A DNA stretch of 64,000 bases from Tardiphaga alba (GTDB taxonomy: Bacteria; Pseudomonadota; Alphaproteobacteria; Rhizobiales; Xanthobacteraceae). This document shows positions 30,706 through 39,878 of the stretch, one piece after another. Position 1 is the stretch's first letter, and each line of letters starts with the position of its first letter. The notes beneath the pieces are model-generated. The model did not search any database, was not told the DNA's origin, and was given only the letters and a program-made list of their open reading frames with translations. The DNA lies in assembly GCF_018279705.1 (NCBI RefSeq), contig NZ_CP036498.1, positions 248,001 through 312,000 on the forward strand, in the 5' to 3' direction. Made by a program: the position numbers and the translations under genes.

Positions 30706-33417
30706 ATGGCACGCGACCCCGACCAACGCCCTTCGCCGGAAGCCTTGCTGGAGACGGCAAGGCGCGAGGAGGGTGTGGCCGGGCGGCTGAAAATCTTTGT
30801 CGGCGCCGCCCCCGGCGTCGGCAAGACGTTTGAGATGTTGCAGAGCGCCCATGCCAAGAAGAAGGCGGGCATCGATGTGGTGGTCGGCGTGGTCGAGACC
30901 CATGGCCGCGCCGAGACCGAGGCGCTGCTGGTGGGCCTCGACGTCATTCCGCGGCGGATGATCGCCCATAAGGGCCAGACCCTCGACGAGATGGATCTCG
31001 ATGCGATCCTGGCGCGTCGTCCAAAACTCGTGCTGGTCGATGAACTCGCGCATACCAATGCACCGGGTTCGCGGCATCCGAAACGCCATCTCGATGTCGC
31101 CGAACTGCTCGCGGCGGGTATCGACGTTTATACCGCCGTCAATATCCAGCACATCGAGAGCCTCAACGACGTGGTCGCGCAGATCACCCATGTGCGGGTG
31201 CGCGAGACCGTGCCGGATACGGTGTTCGATCGCGCCGATGCCATCGAGCTGATCGATCTCACGCCGGACGATCTGATCCAGCGCCTGAAGGAAGGCAAGA
31301 TTTACGTCCCGAAACAGGCCGAGCGGGCGCTTGAGCATTATTTCTCGCCGGGCAATCTCACGGCGCTGCGCGAACTCGCCTTGCGTCGAACAGCGGATCG
31401 GGTCGATGAGCAACTGCTCACACATATGCAGGCCAATGCGATCGCCGGCCCGTGGGCAGCGGGGGAGCGTATTCTCGTCTGTATCAGCGAGGACCCGCGC
31501 TCGGCCGGGCTCGTGCGCTACACCAAGCGTCTTGCCGATCGCCTGCATGCGCCATGGACGGCGGTGAGTATCGAGACCCGGCGCAGCCTGCAATTCTCCG
31601 AAGAGCAGCGCGACCGGCTGGCCGATACGCTGCGGCTTGCCGAGGCGCTCGGTGCGGAGGTCCTGACCATCCCCGCCGCGGCCCGGCGCATCGCGGATGA
31701 CGTGTTGAACTATGCCCGCGCCAACAATGTCACCCAGATCGTGATTGGCAAGGCGTCGCGGTCATGGTGGTTCGAGCTGTTGCGCGGTTCGGTGGTGCAT
31801 GATCTGGTTCGGCTCGCCGGCCATATCAGCGTGCATGTGATTGCCGGGGAGGCGCTGCCAGCTGAGCCTGCCGCGAAACGCACGCAGATGGCGGACCGCG
31901 CGGAGCCGTTCGATCCCAAACCCTATGCATTCTCGCTGGCGATCATTGCCGCCGCCCTCGGCCTCGGCATGCTGCTGTATCCCGTCTTCGGCGTGGAGAA
32001 TGTCGATCTCATCTTCATGACGGCGGTGGTCGGCATTGCCGTGCGCTTCGGGCTCGGGCCGTCGTTGCTCGCAAGCCTGATCGGTTCGTTGGCCTATAAT
32101 TTCTTCTTTCTGCCGCCGGTCTATACATTCACCATCACAGATCCCACCAATGTCGCGGCCTTCTTCTTCTTCATGCTGGTGGCCGTGCTGGTGTCGAATC
32201 TCGCGGCGCGCGTGCGCAGCCAGGCGGTGTCGGCCTTCGGCCGCGTCCGCACCACCGAATCCCTCTACGCTTTCAGCCGCAAGTTGGCCGGCACGGCGAC
32301 GCTGGATGATGTGCTCTGGGCCTCGGCCTATCAGATCGCGCTGATGTTGCGCGTGCGCGTCGTGTTGTTGCTTCCAGATGCTGGTGTGATCACCGTGAAG
32401 GCCGGCTATCCGCCGGAAGACCAGCTCGACCCCGCGGATCTCGCCGCCGCCAACTGGGCCTGGAGCAATGATCGCCCGGCCGGCCGCGGTTCCGATACAT
32501 TGCCGGGCGCCAAACGCTTGTTCCTGCCGATGCGTACCGGGCGTGGATCGATCGGCGTGATTGGGATCGATGACGATCGCACCGGGCCGCTGCTGACGCC
32601 AGATCAGCGCCGCCTGCTGGATGCGCTGGTGGATCAGAGCGCGCTGGCGATCGAGCGTGTGCAACTGGTCGAGGACATGGACCGCGCCCAGCGCAACATC
32701 GAATCCGATCGCCTGCGCGCGGCGCTGCTCACCTCGATCTCTCATGACCTGAAGACGCCGCTGGCTGCGGTGCTCGGCGCTGCCTCGACCCTGCGCGATC
32801 TCTCGCCAAAGCTCGGCGAGGCCGAACGCGCCGACCTGCTCGCCACGGTGATCGACGAATCCGAGCGCCTCAACCGCTTCATCGCCAATCTGCTCGATAT
32901 GACAAAACTCGAATCCGGCGCCGTGACGCCGAATGCCGTGCTGCTCGATCCCGGCGAGATCGTCGGCAGCGCGTTGCGCCGGGCCGGTAAGATAATCGGT
33001 CAGCATCGCGTCGAACTCGATCTCGCGCCGAACTTGCCGATGCTCAAGCTCGATGCCGTGCTGTTCGAGCAGGTGCTGTTCAATCTGCTCGACAACGCCG
33101 CCAAATATGCGCCGCCGGATACGGTGATCACGATCCGGGCCGCGCGTCAGGATGACGCCGTGATACTGCAGGTCATGGATGAAGGCGCCGGCATCCCCGC
33201 TGCCGATCTCGAACAGGTCTTCGACAAGTTTTATCGCGCCAACAAAGGCGACCATGTGCGCGCCGGCACGGGGCTCGGTCTCGCCATCTCGCGTGGTTTT
33301 GTCGAGGCCATGCAGGGTACCATTACTGCCGCCAATCGGGCCGATCGTTCGGGCGCCATGCTCACCATCCGCTTGCCGATACCGCCCGCGCTCGACGCTC
33401 TGGACACCGCCGCATGA
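30706..33417 (+). CDS. kdpD: Sensor histidine kinase KdpD
   Basis: A membrane sensor that turns on kdp transcription when K+ is scarce. The 903 residues hold, in order, the KdpD domain with Walker A (GAAPGVGKTF) and VLVDELAHTNAPGSRH, a universal-stress-protein domain (RILVCISEDPRS), four membrane helices (~400-500) and a GAF-like region. The HisKA box (TSISHDLKTPLAAV) and the ATPase domain (NLLDNAAKYAP, GAGIPAADL, GTGLGLAISRG) follow. Its stop overlaps kdpE as ATGA. It starts 41 bases after kdpC. Confidence 0.98.
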   Translation: MARDPDQRPSPEALLETARREEGVAGRLKIFVGAAPGVGKTFEMLQSAHAKKKAGIDVVVGVVETHGRAETEALLVGLDVIPRRMIAHKGQTLDEMDLDAILARRPKLVLVDELAHTNAPGSRHPKRHLDVAELLAAGIDVYTAVNIQHIESLNDVVAQITHVRVRETVPDTVFDRADAIELIDLTPDDLIQRLKEGKIYVPKQAERALEHYFSPGNLTALRELALRRTADRVDEQLLTHMQANAIAGPWAAGERILVCISEDPRSAGLVRYTKRLADRLHAPWTAVSIETRRSLQFSEEQRDRLADTLRLAEALGAEVLTIPAAARRIADDVLNYARANNVTQIVIGKASRSWWFELLRGSVVHDLVRLAGHISVHVIAGEALPAEPAAKRTQMADRAEPFDPKPYAFSLAIIAAALGLGMLLYPVFGVENVDLIFMTAVVGIAVRFGLGPSLLASLIGSLAYNFFFLPPVYTFTITDPTNVAAFFFFMLVAVLVSNLAARVRSQAVSAFGRVRTTESLYAFSRKLAGTATLDDVLWASAYQIALMLRVRVVLLLPDAGVITVKAGYPPEDQLDPADLAAANWAWSNDRPAGRGSDTLPGAKRLFLPMRTGRGSIGVIGIDDDRTGPLLTPDQRRLLDALVDQSALAIERVQLVEDMDRAQRNIESDRLRAALLTSISHDLKTPLAAVLGAASTLRDLSPKLGEAERADLLATVIDESERLNRFIANLLDMTKLESGAVTPNAVLLDPGEIVGSALRRAGKIIGQHRVELDLAPNLPMLKLDAVLFEQVLFNLLDNAAKYAPPDTVITIRAARQDDAVILQVMDEGAGIPAADLEQVFDKFYRANKGDHVRAGTGLGLAISRGFVEAMQGTITAANRADRSGAMLTIRLPIPPALDALDTAA

Positions 33418-34103
33418 ATGCTTCCGCCATCAAGGTTCTGGTCATCGATGACGAGCCGCCGATCCGCAAATTGCTGCGGATGGGGCTGAGCACCCAGGGC
33501 TACGACATCATCGAAGCCAGCAACGGTAAGCTCGCTTTGGAGAAGCTGGCCGAGGAGCCGGCATTGATCATCCTCGATCTCGGCCTGCCGGATATCCAGG
33601 GCCACGATCTCCTGCAGATGATCCGCGCCCGCAATGACAGCGTGCCGATCGTGGTGTTGTCGAGCCGGGGCGACGAGGCCGGCAAGGTGCAGGCGCTCGA
33701 TCTCGGCGCCGATGACTATCTGACAAAGCCGTTCGGTATGGATGAGCTGTTGGCCCGGCTTCGTGCAGCATTGCGGCATCAGCTGCAGGTGCATGGCGAG
33801 CGGCCGGTGTTCAGGACCGGCGAATTATCGGTCGATCTGGTGCGCCGCATCGTTAAGGTCGGCGAGCGCGAGGTGAAATTGTCACCGAAGGAATATGACC
33901 TGCTGCGTGTGCTGGTGCAGCATGCCGGGAAGGTGCTGACCCATCGCTTTCTGCTGAAGGAACTCTGGGACGAGCTGACCGACGCGCAGTATCTGCGCGT
34001 CTATGTGCGCCAGTTGCGCCAGAAGATCGAGTTGGATCCCGAGCGCCCCCAATTCGTGCTCACCGAAACCGGCATCGGCTATCGGTTGCGCGCGCCCGAT
34101 TAG
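33414..34103 (+). CDS. kdpE: Response regulator KdpE
   Basis: An OmpR/PhoB-type response regulator of 229 residues. The receiver has the acidic pair (VIDDEPPIRK), the phospho-acceptor in LIILDLGLPD and the conserved Lys in DYLTKPFG. The winged-helix DNA-binding domain ends the protein (VKLSPKEYDLLRVLVQHAGKVLTH ... YVRQLRQKIELD). It overlaps kdpD by 4 bases. It would bind upstream of the kdp operon, where a 19-bp palindrome is seen at 25774. It converges with the MarR gene. Confidence 0.97.
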   Translation: MNASAIKVLVIDDEPPIRKLLRMGLSTQGYDIIEASNGKLALEKLAEEPALIILDLGLPDIQGHDLLQMIRARNDSVPIVVLSSRGDEAGKVQALDLGADDYLTKPFGMDELLARLRAALRHQLQVHGERPVFRTGELSVDLVRRIVKVGEREVKLSPKEYDLLRVLVQHAGKVLTHRFLLKELWDELTDAQYLRVYVRQLRQKIELDPERPQFVLTETGIGYRLRAPD

Positions 34104-34670
34104 CTACTTGGCGGGTTTCCCTGGCCCTTTCGGCGCATTGTAGTCCAGCAGCCGGATCGCTTCGTCGGCGGCGTCCACCATGTCCGACATCAGTTTGCGG
34201 TTGCGCTCGAAGTCCGCTGCCGACATGGCCCGGAACAGCATGTCGTTTACCGGACGCTGCACGGGTGCCAATTCATTAAGCAGTCCGCGCGCTTTCGGCG
34301 TGATGGTGAGGATGACGCGGCGGCGGTCGTCCTCGTCGGTTTCCTTCTCCACCAGGCCACTCGCGACCAGTTTGTTGATCTCGATGGTGATGAAGGCGCC
34401 GCTGAAGTGGAGATGTTCGGCGACCTGATTGACGCCGATCTTCTCATCGGTGCCGACAAGATGGGCAATGGCGATCAGCACCGTATATTGCGTGCCGGAT
34501 AGTCCGATCACCGCGCCGAGCTGCGCGCGCACGGCTTGCAGCCGGGCGGAAAATGCCAATGTATCGTGCAGGAACTGTCGAAATGCGCGATCCGACCCAT
34601 CGACCATCAATTGTGGCCGCGAAATGGTCAGTTCGGTCCGGATCTTCTTGGATTTGCTCTTTGTCGCCAT
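34104..34670 (-). CDS. MarR-family transcriptional regulator
   Basis: A winged-helix regulator of 188 residues from the ATG at 34670 (GGGGACCTG upstream). The DNA-binding domain spans about 60-130, with IGVNQVAEHLHFSGAFITIEINKLVASGLVEKETDEDDRR as recognition helix and wing. It is divergent from the flavin reductase gene, and a promoter with a palindromic operator lies between them. It probably represses the monooxygenase cluster until an aromatic ligand binds. The start could also be 5 codons further up. It abuts the kdpE stop. Confidence 0.9.
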   Translation of the reverse strand: MATKSKSKKIRTELTISRPQLMVDGSDRAFRQFLHDTLAFSARLQAVRAQLGAVIGLSGTQYTVLIAIAHLVGTDEKIGVNQVAEHLHFSGAFITIEINKLVASGLVEKETDEDDRRRVILTITPKARGLLNELAPVQRPVNDMLFRAMSAADFERNRKLMSDMVDAADEAIRLLDYNAPKGPGKPAK

Positions 34671-34758
34671 CAGGTCCCCGCACACCTATGAGTCGTATAC
34701 CGGTCGGCTTACTAGCAAACAAGTTCAGTTGCGCGTTTTGATAGCAGGACTGCCATGC

Positions 34759-34804
34759 TTGACAGGGTGTCATCACTCGATAATATAGCTTTGTATCAAA
34801 GCTA
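34759..34804 (+). promoter_or_regulatory. Promoter with a 19-bp palindromic operator before the monooxygenase cluster
   Basis: TTGACA (34759-34764) is followed after 16 bases by TAATAT. Overlapping the -10 and start region is TAGCTTTG - TAT - CAAAGCTA (34786-34804), a perfect palindrome with 8-base arms. The size and position are those of a MarR-family operator that blocks RNA polymerase. The regulator is the divergent MarR gene by inference. Confidence 0.65.
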
Positions 34805-34828
34805 ATCGCTGGTTCGGGAGAACGGCAT

Positions 34829-35359
34829 ATGGGCTCACCTGCGGACGTGGATCCCCGCGCCTTCCGCCAGGCGCTCGGACAGTTTGCCACCGGCGTTGCG
34901 GTCATCACCGCCGAGGGTGCGGGCGGGCAACCGATCGGCCTGACCATGAGTTCCTTCAACTCGGTGTCGATCGATCCGCCGTTGATTCTGTTCTCCATCG
35001 ATCGCAAGGCGTTCAGCCTGCAGGCGATGACCGACGCCAGAGGCTACGCGGTGAATATCCTGGGCCGCGATCAGGAGCATTTGTCGAACAAGTTCGCGAA
35101 GGCGCTGGGCGACAAATGGGAGGCGGTGGAACACACGCTCGGCCATGAAGCCGCGCCGCTCATCTCCGGCGCACTCGCGCATTTCGAATGCGTCCCCTAC
35201 GCGCATTACGACGGGGGCGATCACGTCATCTTTGTCGGCCGGGTAGTAAAATTTTCTACTTATCTGGCCAATGAGCCACTGGTTTTCTTTCGCGGGGCCT
35301 ATCGCAGCCTCGCCAGCGCCGAGCGCAGCCCGGAATGGCCGCTGCCGATGCATTACTGA
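34829..35359 (+). CDS. Flavin reductase (HpaC type)
   Basis: A 176-residue split-barrel flavin reductase that supplies reduced FAD or FMN to a partner oxygenase. The typical FATGVAVITAEGAGGQPIGLTMSSFNSVSIDPPLILFSI start and HVIFVGRVVKF late motif are present. It is the first gene of the cluster and lies 24 bases before the oxygenase, so the pair is a two-component (group D) flavin monooxygenase system. Transcription likely starts at the promoter listed just upstream. Confidence 0.93.
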   Translation: MGSPADVDPRAFRQALGQFATGVAVITAEGAGGQPIGLTMSSFNSVSIDPPLILFSIDRKAFSLQAMTDARGYAVNILGRDQEHLSNKFAKALGDKWEAVEHTLGHEAAPLISGALAHFECVPYAHYDGGDHVIFVGRVVKFSTYLANEPLVFFRGAYRSLASAERSPEWPLPMHY

Positions 35360-35383
35360 ATTCAGGAAGTAATCGAGGGACAC

Positions 35384-36883
35384 ATGATCAAGACGGGCGA
35401 ACAGCATATTGCGAGCCTCCGCGACGGCCGCGAGGTTTATCTCGATGGCGAGTTGGTGGCCGACGTCACGACGCATCCCGCCTATCGCGGCGCGGTGGCG
35501 TCGATCGGAAAGATGTTCGATTTCCAGAGCGCGCCGGAAAACCGCGATCTGATGACCTTCGAGACGGAGACGGGCACCCGTGCCAACCGGATCTGGGAAC
35601 TGCCCGGCAGCTATGATGCGCTGGTGAAGCGCCGCAAGGGCCTGGAAGCGTGGACTGAGCTGCATGCCGGCTTCATGGGCCGCGCACCCGATCATGTGGC
35701 ATCCTGCATCGCCGGCATGTTCATGGGGCTCGACGTGTTCGAGGGCTATAACGCGGACCGCGCCAAGGCGCTGGCCGACTACTATCGCTACGCCCGCGAC
35801 AATGACCTCTATCTCACTTACGTGATCATCAATCCGCAGGCCGACCGCTCCAAGAGTGCAGCGCAACAGGCCGATCCCTATCTGTCCGCCGGCGTTCTGT
35901 CGCGCGATGCAGATGGCCTGGTGATCCGCGGCGCCAAGATGCTCGCCACCGGCGGCATCATGGCGAATGAGGTGTTCGTGACCTGCATTCAGCCGCTGCA
36001 GCCCGGCGACGAGAAATATGCGGTGTCCTTCGCCATTCCGATGAACACCAAGGGTTTGAAGATCCTGTCGCGCAAGTCCTACGAGGCCTCGGCGACGTCG
36101 GTGTTCGACAATCCGCTCGCCAGCCGCTTCGACGAAAACGACGCCGTTCTCTATTTCGACGACGTGAAGGTGCCGTGGGATCGCGTGTTCATCGATCAGG
36201 ACATCGCCATGTGCCAGAAGCAGTTCCACGCGACGCCGGCGCATTCCTACCAGAACTACCAGGCGATGATCCGCCTGTCGGTGAAGCTGCGCTTCCTGAT
36301 CGGCATCGCCCATCGCACGGCTGAGACCAATGGCGTGATCGGCTTCCCGCAGGTGAAGGAGATGCTTGGCCAGCTCGCTGCCGAAGTGTCGATGGTCGAA
36401 GCCTTCGTGCTCGGCATGGAAGCCAAGGGCAGCCAGCGTGGTCCATATTTCGTGCCAGATCGCGGCCTGCTTTATGGCGCCCAGGTTCTGACCCAGCAGC
36501 TTTACGCCAAGGTGATCAACACGCTGCGCGAACTGGCCGGCGGCGGCATGATCATGCTGCCGTCCTCGGTCAAGGATTTCGAGAATCCGGAATTGGCAGC
36601 GCTGATCGGCAAGACCCAGCAGTCGCCGGCCGCCAACGCCATCGACAAGGTGAAGTTCTACAAGCTCGCCTGGGATGCGGTCGGTTCGGAATTCGCATCG
36701 CGTCACTCGCAATATGAGATGTTCTTCGCGGGTGCGACCTTCGTCACCAAGGGCCACGCATTCCGCACCTATGATTGGGCGAAGTCTGCCGCACTGCTCG
36801 ACAAGATGCTGGCGAGCTATGACCTCGCCGACGAACTCACCACCGGCGGCAAGTCCGTCGTCTCACCGCGCGCCGTTGCTTAA
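35384..36883 (+). CDS. HpaB-like flavin-dependent monooxygenase, oxygenase component
   Basis: A 499-residue acyl-CoA-dehydrogenase-fold oxygenase of the 4-hydroxyphenylacetate 3-monooxygenase group. It hydroxylates a phenol-type ring with reduced flavin from the neighbouring reductase. Family signatures are LRDGREVYLDGELVADVTTHPA, LYLTYVIINPQADRSK, VIRGAKMLATGGIMANE, LYFDDVKVPWDRVF and GGGMIMLPSSVKDF. GAGGGA precedes the ATG. The true substrate is unknown: related enzymes act on chlorophenols, nitrophenol, pyrrole-2-carboxylate and others. No ring-cleavage gene lies in the cluster. Confidence 0.92.
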   Translation: MIKTGEQHIASLRDGREVYLDGELVADVTTHPAYRGAVASIGKMFDFQSAPENRDLMTFETETGTRANRIWELPGSYDALVKRRKGLEAWTELHAGFMGRAPDHVASCIAGMFMGLDVFEGYNADRAKALADYYRYARDNDLYLTYVIINPQADRSKSAAQQADPYLSAGVLSRDADGLVIRGAKMLATGGIMANEVFVTCIQPLQPGDEKYAVSFAIPMNTKGLKILSRKSYEASATSVFDNPLASRFDENDAVLYFDDVKVPWDRVFIDQDIAMCQKQFHATPAHSYQNYQAMIRLSVKLRFLIGIAHRTAETNGVIGFPQVKEMLGQLAAEVSMVEAFVLGMEAKGSQRGPYFVPDRGLLYGAQVLTQQLYAKVINTLRELAGGGMIMLPSSVKDFENPELAALIGKTQQSPAANAIDKVKFYKLAWDAVGSEFASRHSQYEMFFAGATFVTKGHAFRTYDWAKSAALLDKMLASYDLADELTTGGKSVVSPRAVA

Positions 36884-36906
36884 TCTGCGAAATCAGGACA
36901 ACCATC

Positions 36907-37287
36907 ATGGCCGTCAACAAGATTCACGATGAATTCCGCACCATCGATATGTCGTCGGGTTGGGAAACGCCGCCCGGCTATCCCGCGGGCATCCAGCAGA
37001 AGATCCTGTCGGGTGCGCTCGACGAACCCAACAAGCAGGGCAGCCGCACGCGCCTGCTGCGCTTCGATCCGGGCGTCTACACCACCGAGCCGTTCGTGCA
37101 TGAATACTGGGAAGAAGTATTCCTGTTCACCGGCGACCTGATCGTCGGCAATGACAAGCAGGGCAATGGCGGTGAGAGCTTCCAGCCGAACACCTATGCG
37201 GTCCGCCCGCCCGGCGTCTTCCACGGCCCATTCAAGTCCGTCGGCGGCTGCGTATTGATGGAAATCCACTACTTCGATCCGGCCTGA
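36907..37287 (+). CDS. Cupin-domain protein of the monooxygenase cluster
   Basis: A 126-residue single-domain cupin. Candidate metal ligands are FVHEYWEEVFLFTGDL (His, Glu) and PPGVFHGPFKSVGGC (His). It is similar in design to ChrR-like and dioxygenase-type small cupins. It follows the oxygenase by 23 bases and is the last gene of the cluster. It may process the hydroxylated product, but no substrate can be read from the sequence. Confidence 0.85.
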   Translation: MAVNKIHDEFRTIDMSSGWETPPGYPAGIQQKILSGALDEPNKQGSRTRLLRFDPGVYTTEPFVHEYWEEVFLFTGDLIVGNDKQGNGGESFQPNTYAVRPPGVFHGPFKSVGGCVLMEIHYFDPA

Positions 37288-37316
37288 GCTCACAGACCGG
37301 TCCCGAGGGGAGGCCG

Positions 37317-38171
37317 TCACGTCTTCGTGGCGGCTTCCTCCTTCGTGCCTGCGGGTTTCGCTTTTCGCCGCGTTGTGCTTCTCGGTCGCGGTGTCTTTTT
37401 CGCTGCTGCTTCTGCCGGAGGCGCTGCTGCCTTCGGCGGTCCCGATGCGGGTCTGACACGAACCCGCAGGCGACCTGCTTCAGTCTTTTCGATCTCGAAT
37501 GTCTCGGTCTTGCGGACGAGATCGCTCAGCTTCCTGAACCCATAGGTCCGTGCGTCGAAGTCGGACGCGAAGTTGGGCAGTTGATCGCCCAGCCGGTCCA
37601 GATTGACCCATCCATCTTCGCTGCCGAGCTGTGCGATCACCCGTTCCAGGATGGGGATTGCCCCGGCGGGATTTTTCGCCGCAGCAGTGACAGGTGGCTG
37701 CTCGGTCGCTGCCACCGCACGCTCGGGCATCAGGTTTTCCGTATAGATGAAGCGTCGGCAGGCCTGTCGGAAACTCTCGGGCGTCTTACGTGTGCCGAAG
37801 CCGTAGACATCGGCGCCCTGTTCGCGCAGTCGCGACGCGAGGCGGGTAAAATCGCTGTCGGACGATACCAGGCAGAAGCCGTCGAAGCGCTCGCTATGCA
37901 GCAGGTCCATCGCGTCGATGACGAGCGCGATATCCGACGCGTTCTTGCCTTTCGTGTAGGCGAATTGCTGGTAGGGATCGATCGCGTGCTTTTGCAGGAT
38001 GTCGGCCCAGGATCGAAGCTGCGAACTCGAGAAGTCGCCATAGATCCGGCGCACGCTGGCTTCGCCGAATTTGGATATTTCCTCGAACAGGCCGCCCGCG
38101 ATTTGCGGCGAGGTGTTGTCGGCGTCGATCAGGACGGCGAAACGGGGCAGTCGTTGTTGTGCAGGGCTCAT
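37317..38171 (-). CDS. NYN-domain ribonuclease-like protein with LOTUS (OST-HTH) domain
   Basis: 284 residues from the ATG at 38171 (AGAGG upstream). The N-terminal NYN/PIN-like domain keeps its acidic residues: LIDADNTS, RRIYGDFS, KGKNASDIALVIDAMDLLH, LVSSDSDFTRLA. The second part (about 170-240, ILERVIAQLGSEDGWVNLDRLGDQL ... GFRKLSDLVRKTETFEIE) is a LOTUS/OST-HTH domain, which binds RNA in eukaryotic proteins such as MARF1. The tail is a basic Ala/Pro/Lys-rich stretch. It probably cleaves or binds RNA; the target is unknown. It is divergent from the RNase D gene. Confidence 0.88.
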   Translation of the reverse strand: MSPAQQRLPRFAVLIDADNTSPQIAGGLFEEISKFGEASVRRIYGDFSSSQLRSWADILQKHAIDPYQQFAYTKGKNASDIALVIDAMDLLHSERFDGFCLVSSDSDFTRLASRLREQGADVYGFGTRKTPESFRQACRRFIYTENLMPERAVAATEQPPVTAAAKNPAGAIPILERVIAQLGSEDGWVNLDRLGDQLPNFASDFDARTYGFRKLSDLVRKTETFEIEKTEAGRLRVRVRPASGPPKAAAPPAEAAAKKTPRPRSTTRRKAKPAGTKEEAATKT

Positions 38172-38342
38172 CTGCAACCTCTGTCCGCTGGAGCGACGGA
38201 AGAATACGCCGGCAGTCTGTCAGCTTTTGGTGATCGGAGAAATATACCAGAGTAAGGGTGTCTCTCGTCAGCCCGGTCAATGCACGGTAAAGTGGCCCAA
38301 AGCCCTCGAATCGAGGGCGCTGATAGAGGCATTTGACGACAC

Positions 38343-38957
38343 ATGACCATCCGCCTGCATCGCGGCGACCTGCCGGATTTGAGCCGCTACACCTCATCGG
38401 TAGCGATCGACACCGAGACCATGGGGCTCAACCCGCATCGCGATCGTCTCTGCGTGGTGCAGCTGTCACCCGGCGATGGTAGCGCCGATGTGGTGCAGAT
38501 CCCGCTCGGCCATACCGATGCGCCGAACCTGAAGAAGCTGCTCGGTGATCCCAAGGTGGCCAAAATCTTTCATTTCGCGCGTTTCGATCTGGCCGCGCTC
38601 TACAATGCGCTCGGCGTGATGCCGTCGCCGGTCTATTGCACCAAGATCGCCTCGCGCCTGTGCCGCACCTATACCGACCGGCATGGGCTCAAGGACCTGG
38701 TGCGCGAAGTCCTGGGCGTCGATCTGTCCAAACAGCAGCAGTCGAGCGACTGGGGTGGCGAAACGCTCTCTGATGCCCAGCTGGCCTATGCCGCATCCGA
38801 CGTGCTGCATCTCCACGGCCTGCGGGAACGGCTGAATGTAATGCTGGCCCGTGAAGGGCGGACCGAACTGGCGCAGGCCTGTTTCGAGTTCCTGCCGACT
38901 CGGGCCAAGCTCGACCTGTCGGGCTGGGAGAACGAGGACATTTTCGCGCATTCCTGA
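38343..38957 (+). CDS. rnd: Ribonuclease D-like 3'-5' exonuclease
   Basis: A 204-residue DEDDy exonuclease. Exo I is VAIDTETMGL, Exo II HFARFDLAALYNALG, Exo III YAASDVLHLHGL. The HRDC domains of the ~370-residue E. coli RNase D are absent, as in the short alphaproteobacterial form. It probably trims tRNA or other RNA 3' ends. It is the first gene of the conserved run rnd-lptC-lptA-lptB-rpoN-hpf-ptsN. Confidence 0.92.
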   Translation: MTIRLHRGDLPDLSRYTSSVAIDTETMGLNPHRDRLCVVQLSPGDGSADVVQIPLGHTDAPNLKKLLGDPKVAKIFHFARFDLAALYNALGVMPSPVYCTKIASRLCRTYTDRHGLKDLVREVLGVDLSKQQQSSDWGGETLSDAQLAYAASDVLHLHGLRERLNVMLAREGRTELAQACFEFLPTRAKLDLSGWENEDIFAHS

Positions 38958-39125
38958 CGCCCTGCGGCGTTCTGACACCGGCGGGCGTCTCGCCTGCCGG
39001 TTCGCCGCGTTTCGGTCAAACTCCTCAGTCTGGGTCGCGGAGGGCTACAAATCCGCGCTTTTCGGCTTAGAATAGGGTGTTGAAATCGGACGCGACGCGC
39101 ATGCGTGCGGGCCGTTGGAGCGGTG

Positions 39126-39878
39126 GTGAGTTCACTTCAGATCCAGAGCTACGACGACACGATGGAGGCGCGGTTCAAGGCCGCGGCCCGCCATAGCCGC
39201 TTCGTGCGCGTGCTCAGGATTGCCGTGCCGGCGATCGTATTGCTGTCCATGGCGGCAATCGTCGGGGTCTCGATCTTCAACCCGTTCCGGATTCTGACCA
39301 AGCTGCCCATCGATATCGGGAATGTCGTCGTCTCCGGGACCAAGATCACCATGGAAACGCCGCATCTCGCCGGCTATTCCCCGGATGGTCGTCCTTATGA
39401 GCTATGGGCCAAGGCGGCGACTCAGGATCTCACCGATCCGGACAATGTCGATCTCGCGGTGCTGCGTGCCAAGGTCATGATGGAAGATAAATCAACGCTG
39501 ACCCTCGATGCGCGCAACGGGAAGTTCAACTCCAAGACGCAGCTGCTCGATTTGACCAAGGACATTTTCTTGCAAACGACGACCGGCTACGAGGCCCGTC
39601 TGACTCAGGCGACGATCGACATCGCCAAGGGTGTCGTCGAATCGAATGCGCCGGTCGATGTCAAATTGCTCAATGGCACTTTGCTGGGCCAGCGCATGCG
39701 CATTACGGACAATGGAGAAGTGGTGCGCTTCGAAGGCGGCGTGTCGATGAATCTGATGATGGAGCAGCCCGCAGCGGATGCCGCAGCGCCAGCTGAAACG
39801 AAGCCTCAATCCGATCCCGCGCCTGTGGATCCCGTGAAGCCGCGCGCCAATGATGGCAAGCGCGCTCACGCAAGATGA
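39126..39878 (+). CDS. lptC: LPS export protein LptC
   Basis: An inner-membrane component of the Lpt bridge; one N-terminal helix (RIAVPAIVLLSMAAIVGVSI) anchors a periplasmic beta-jellyroll that hands LPS from LptBFG to LptA. I prefer the GTG at 39126, with GGAG six bases upstream, giving 250 residues; a GTG at 39105 and the ATG at 39162 are alternatives. NVVVSGTKITMETPHLAGYSPDGRPYELWA is typical of the family. The C-terminus is Pro/Lys-rich. Overlaps lptA by 4 bases. Confidence 0.9.
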   Translation: MSSLQIQSYDDTMEARFKAAARHSRFVRVLRIAVPAIVLLSMAAIVGVSIFNPFRILTKLPIDIGNVVVSGTKITMETPHLAGYSPDGRPYELWAKAATQDLTDPDNVDLAVLRAKVMMEDKSTLTLDARNGKFNSKTQLLDLTKDIFLQTTTGYEARLTQATIDIAKGVVESNAPVDVKLLNGTLLGQRMRITDNGEVVRFEGGVSMNLMMEQPAADAAAPAETKPQSDPAPVDPVKPRANDGKRAHAR

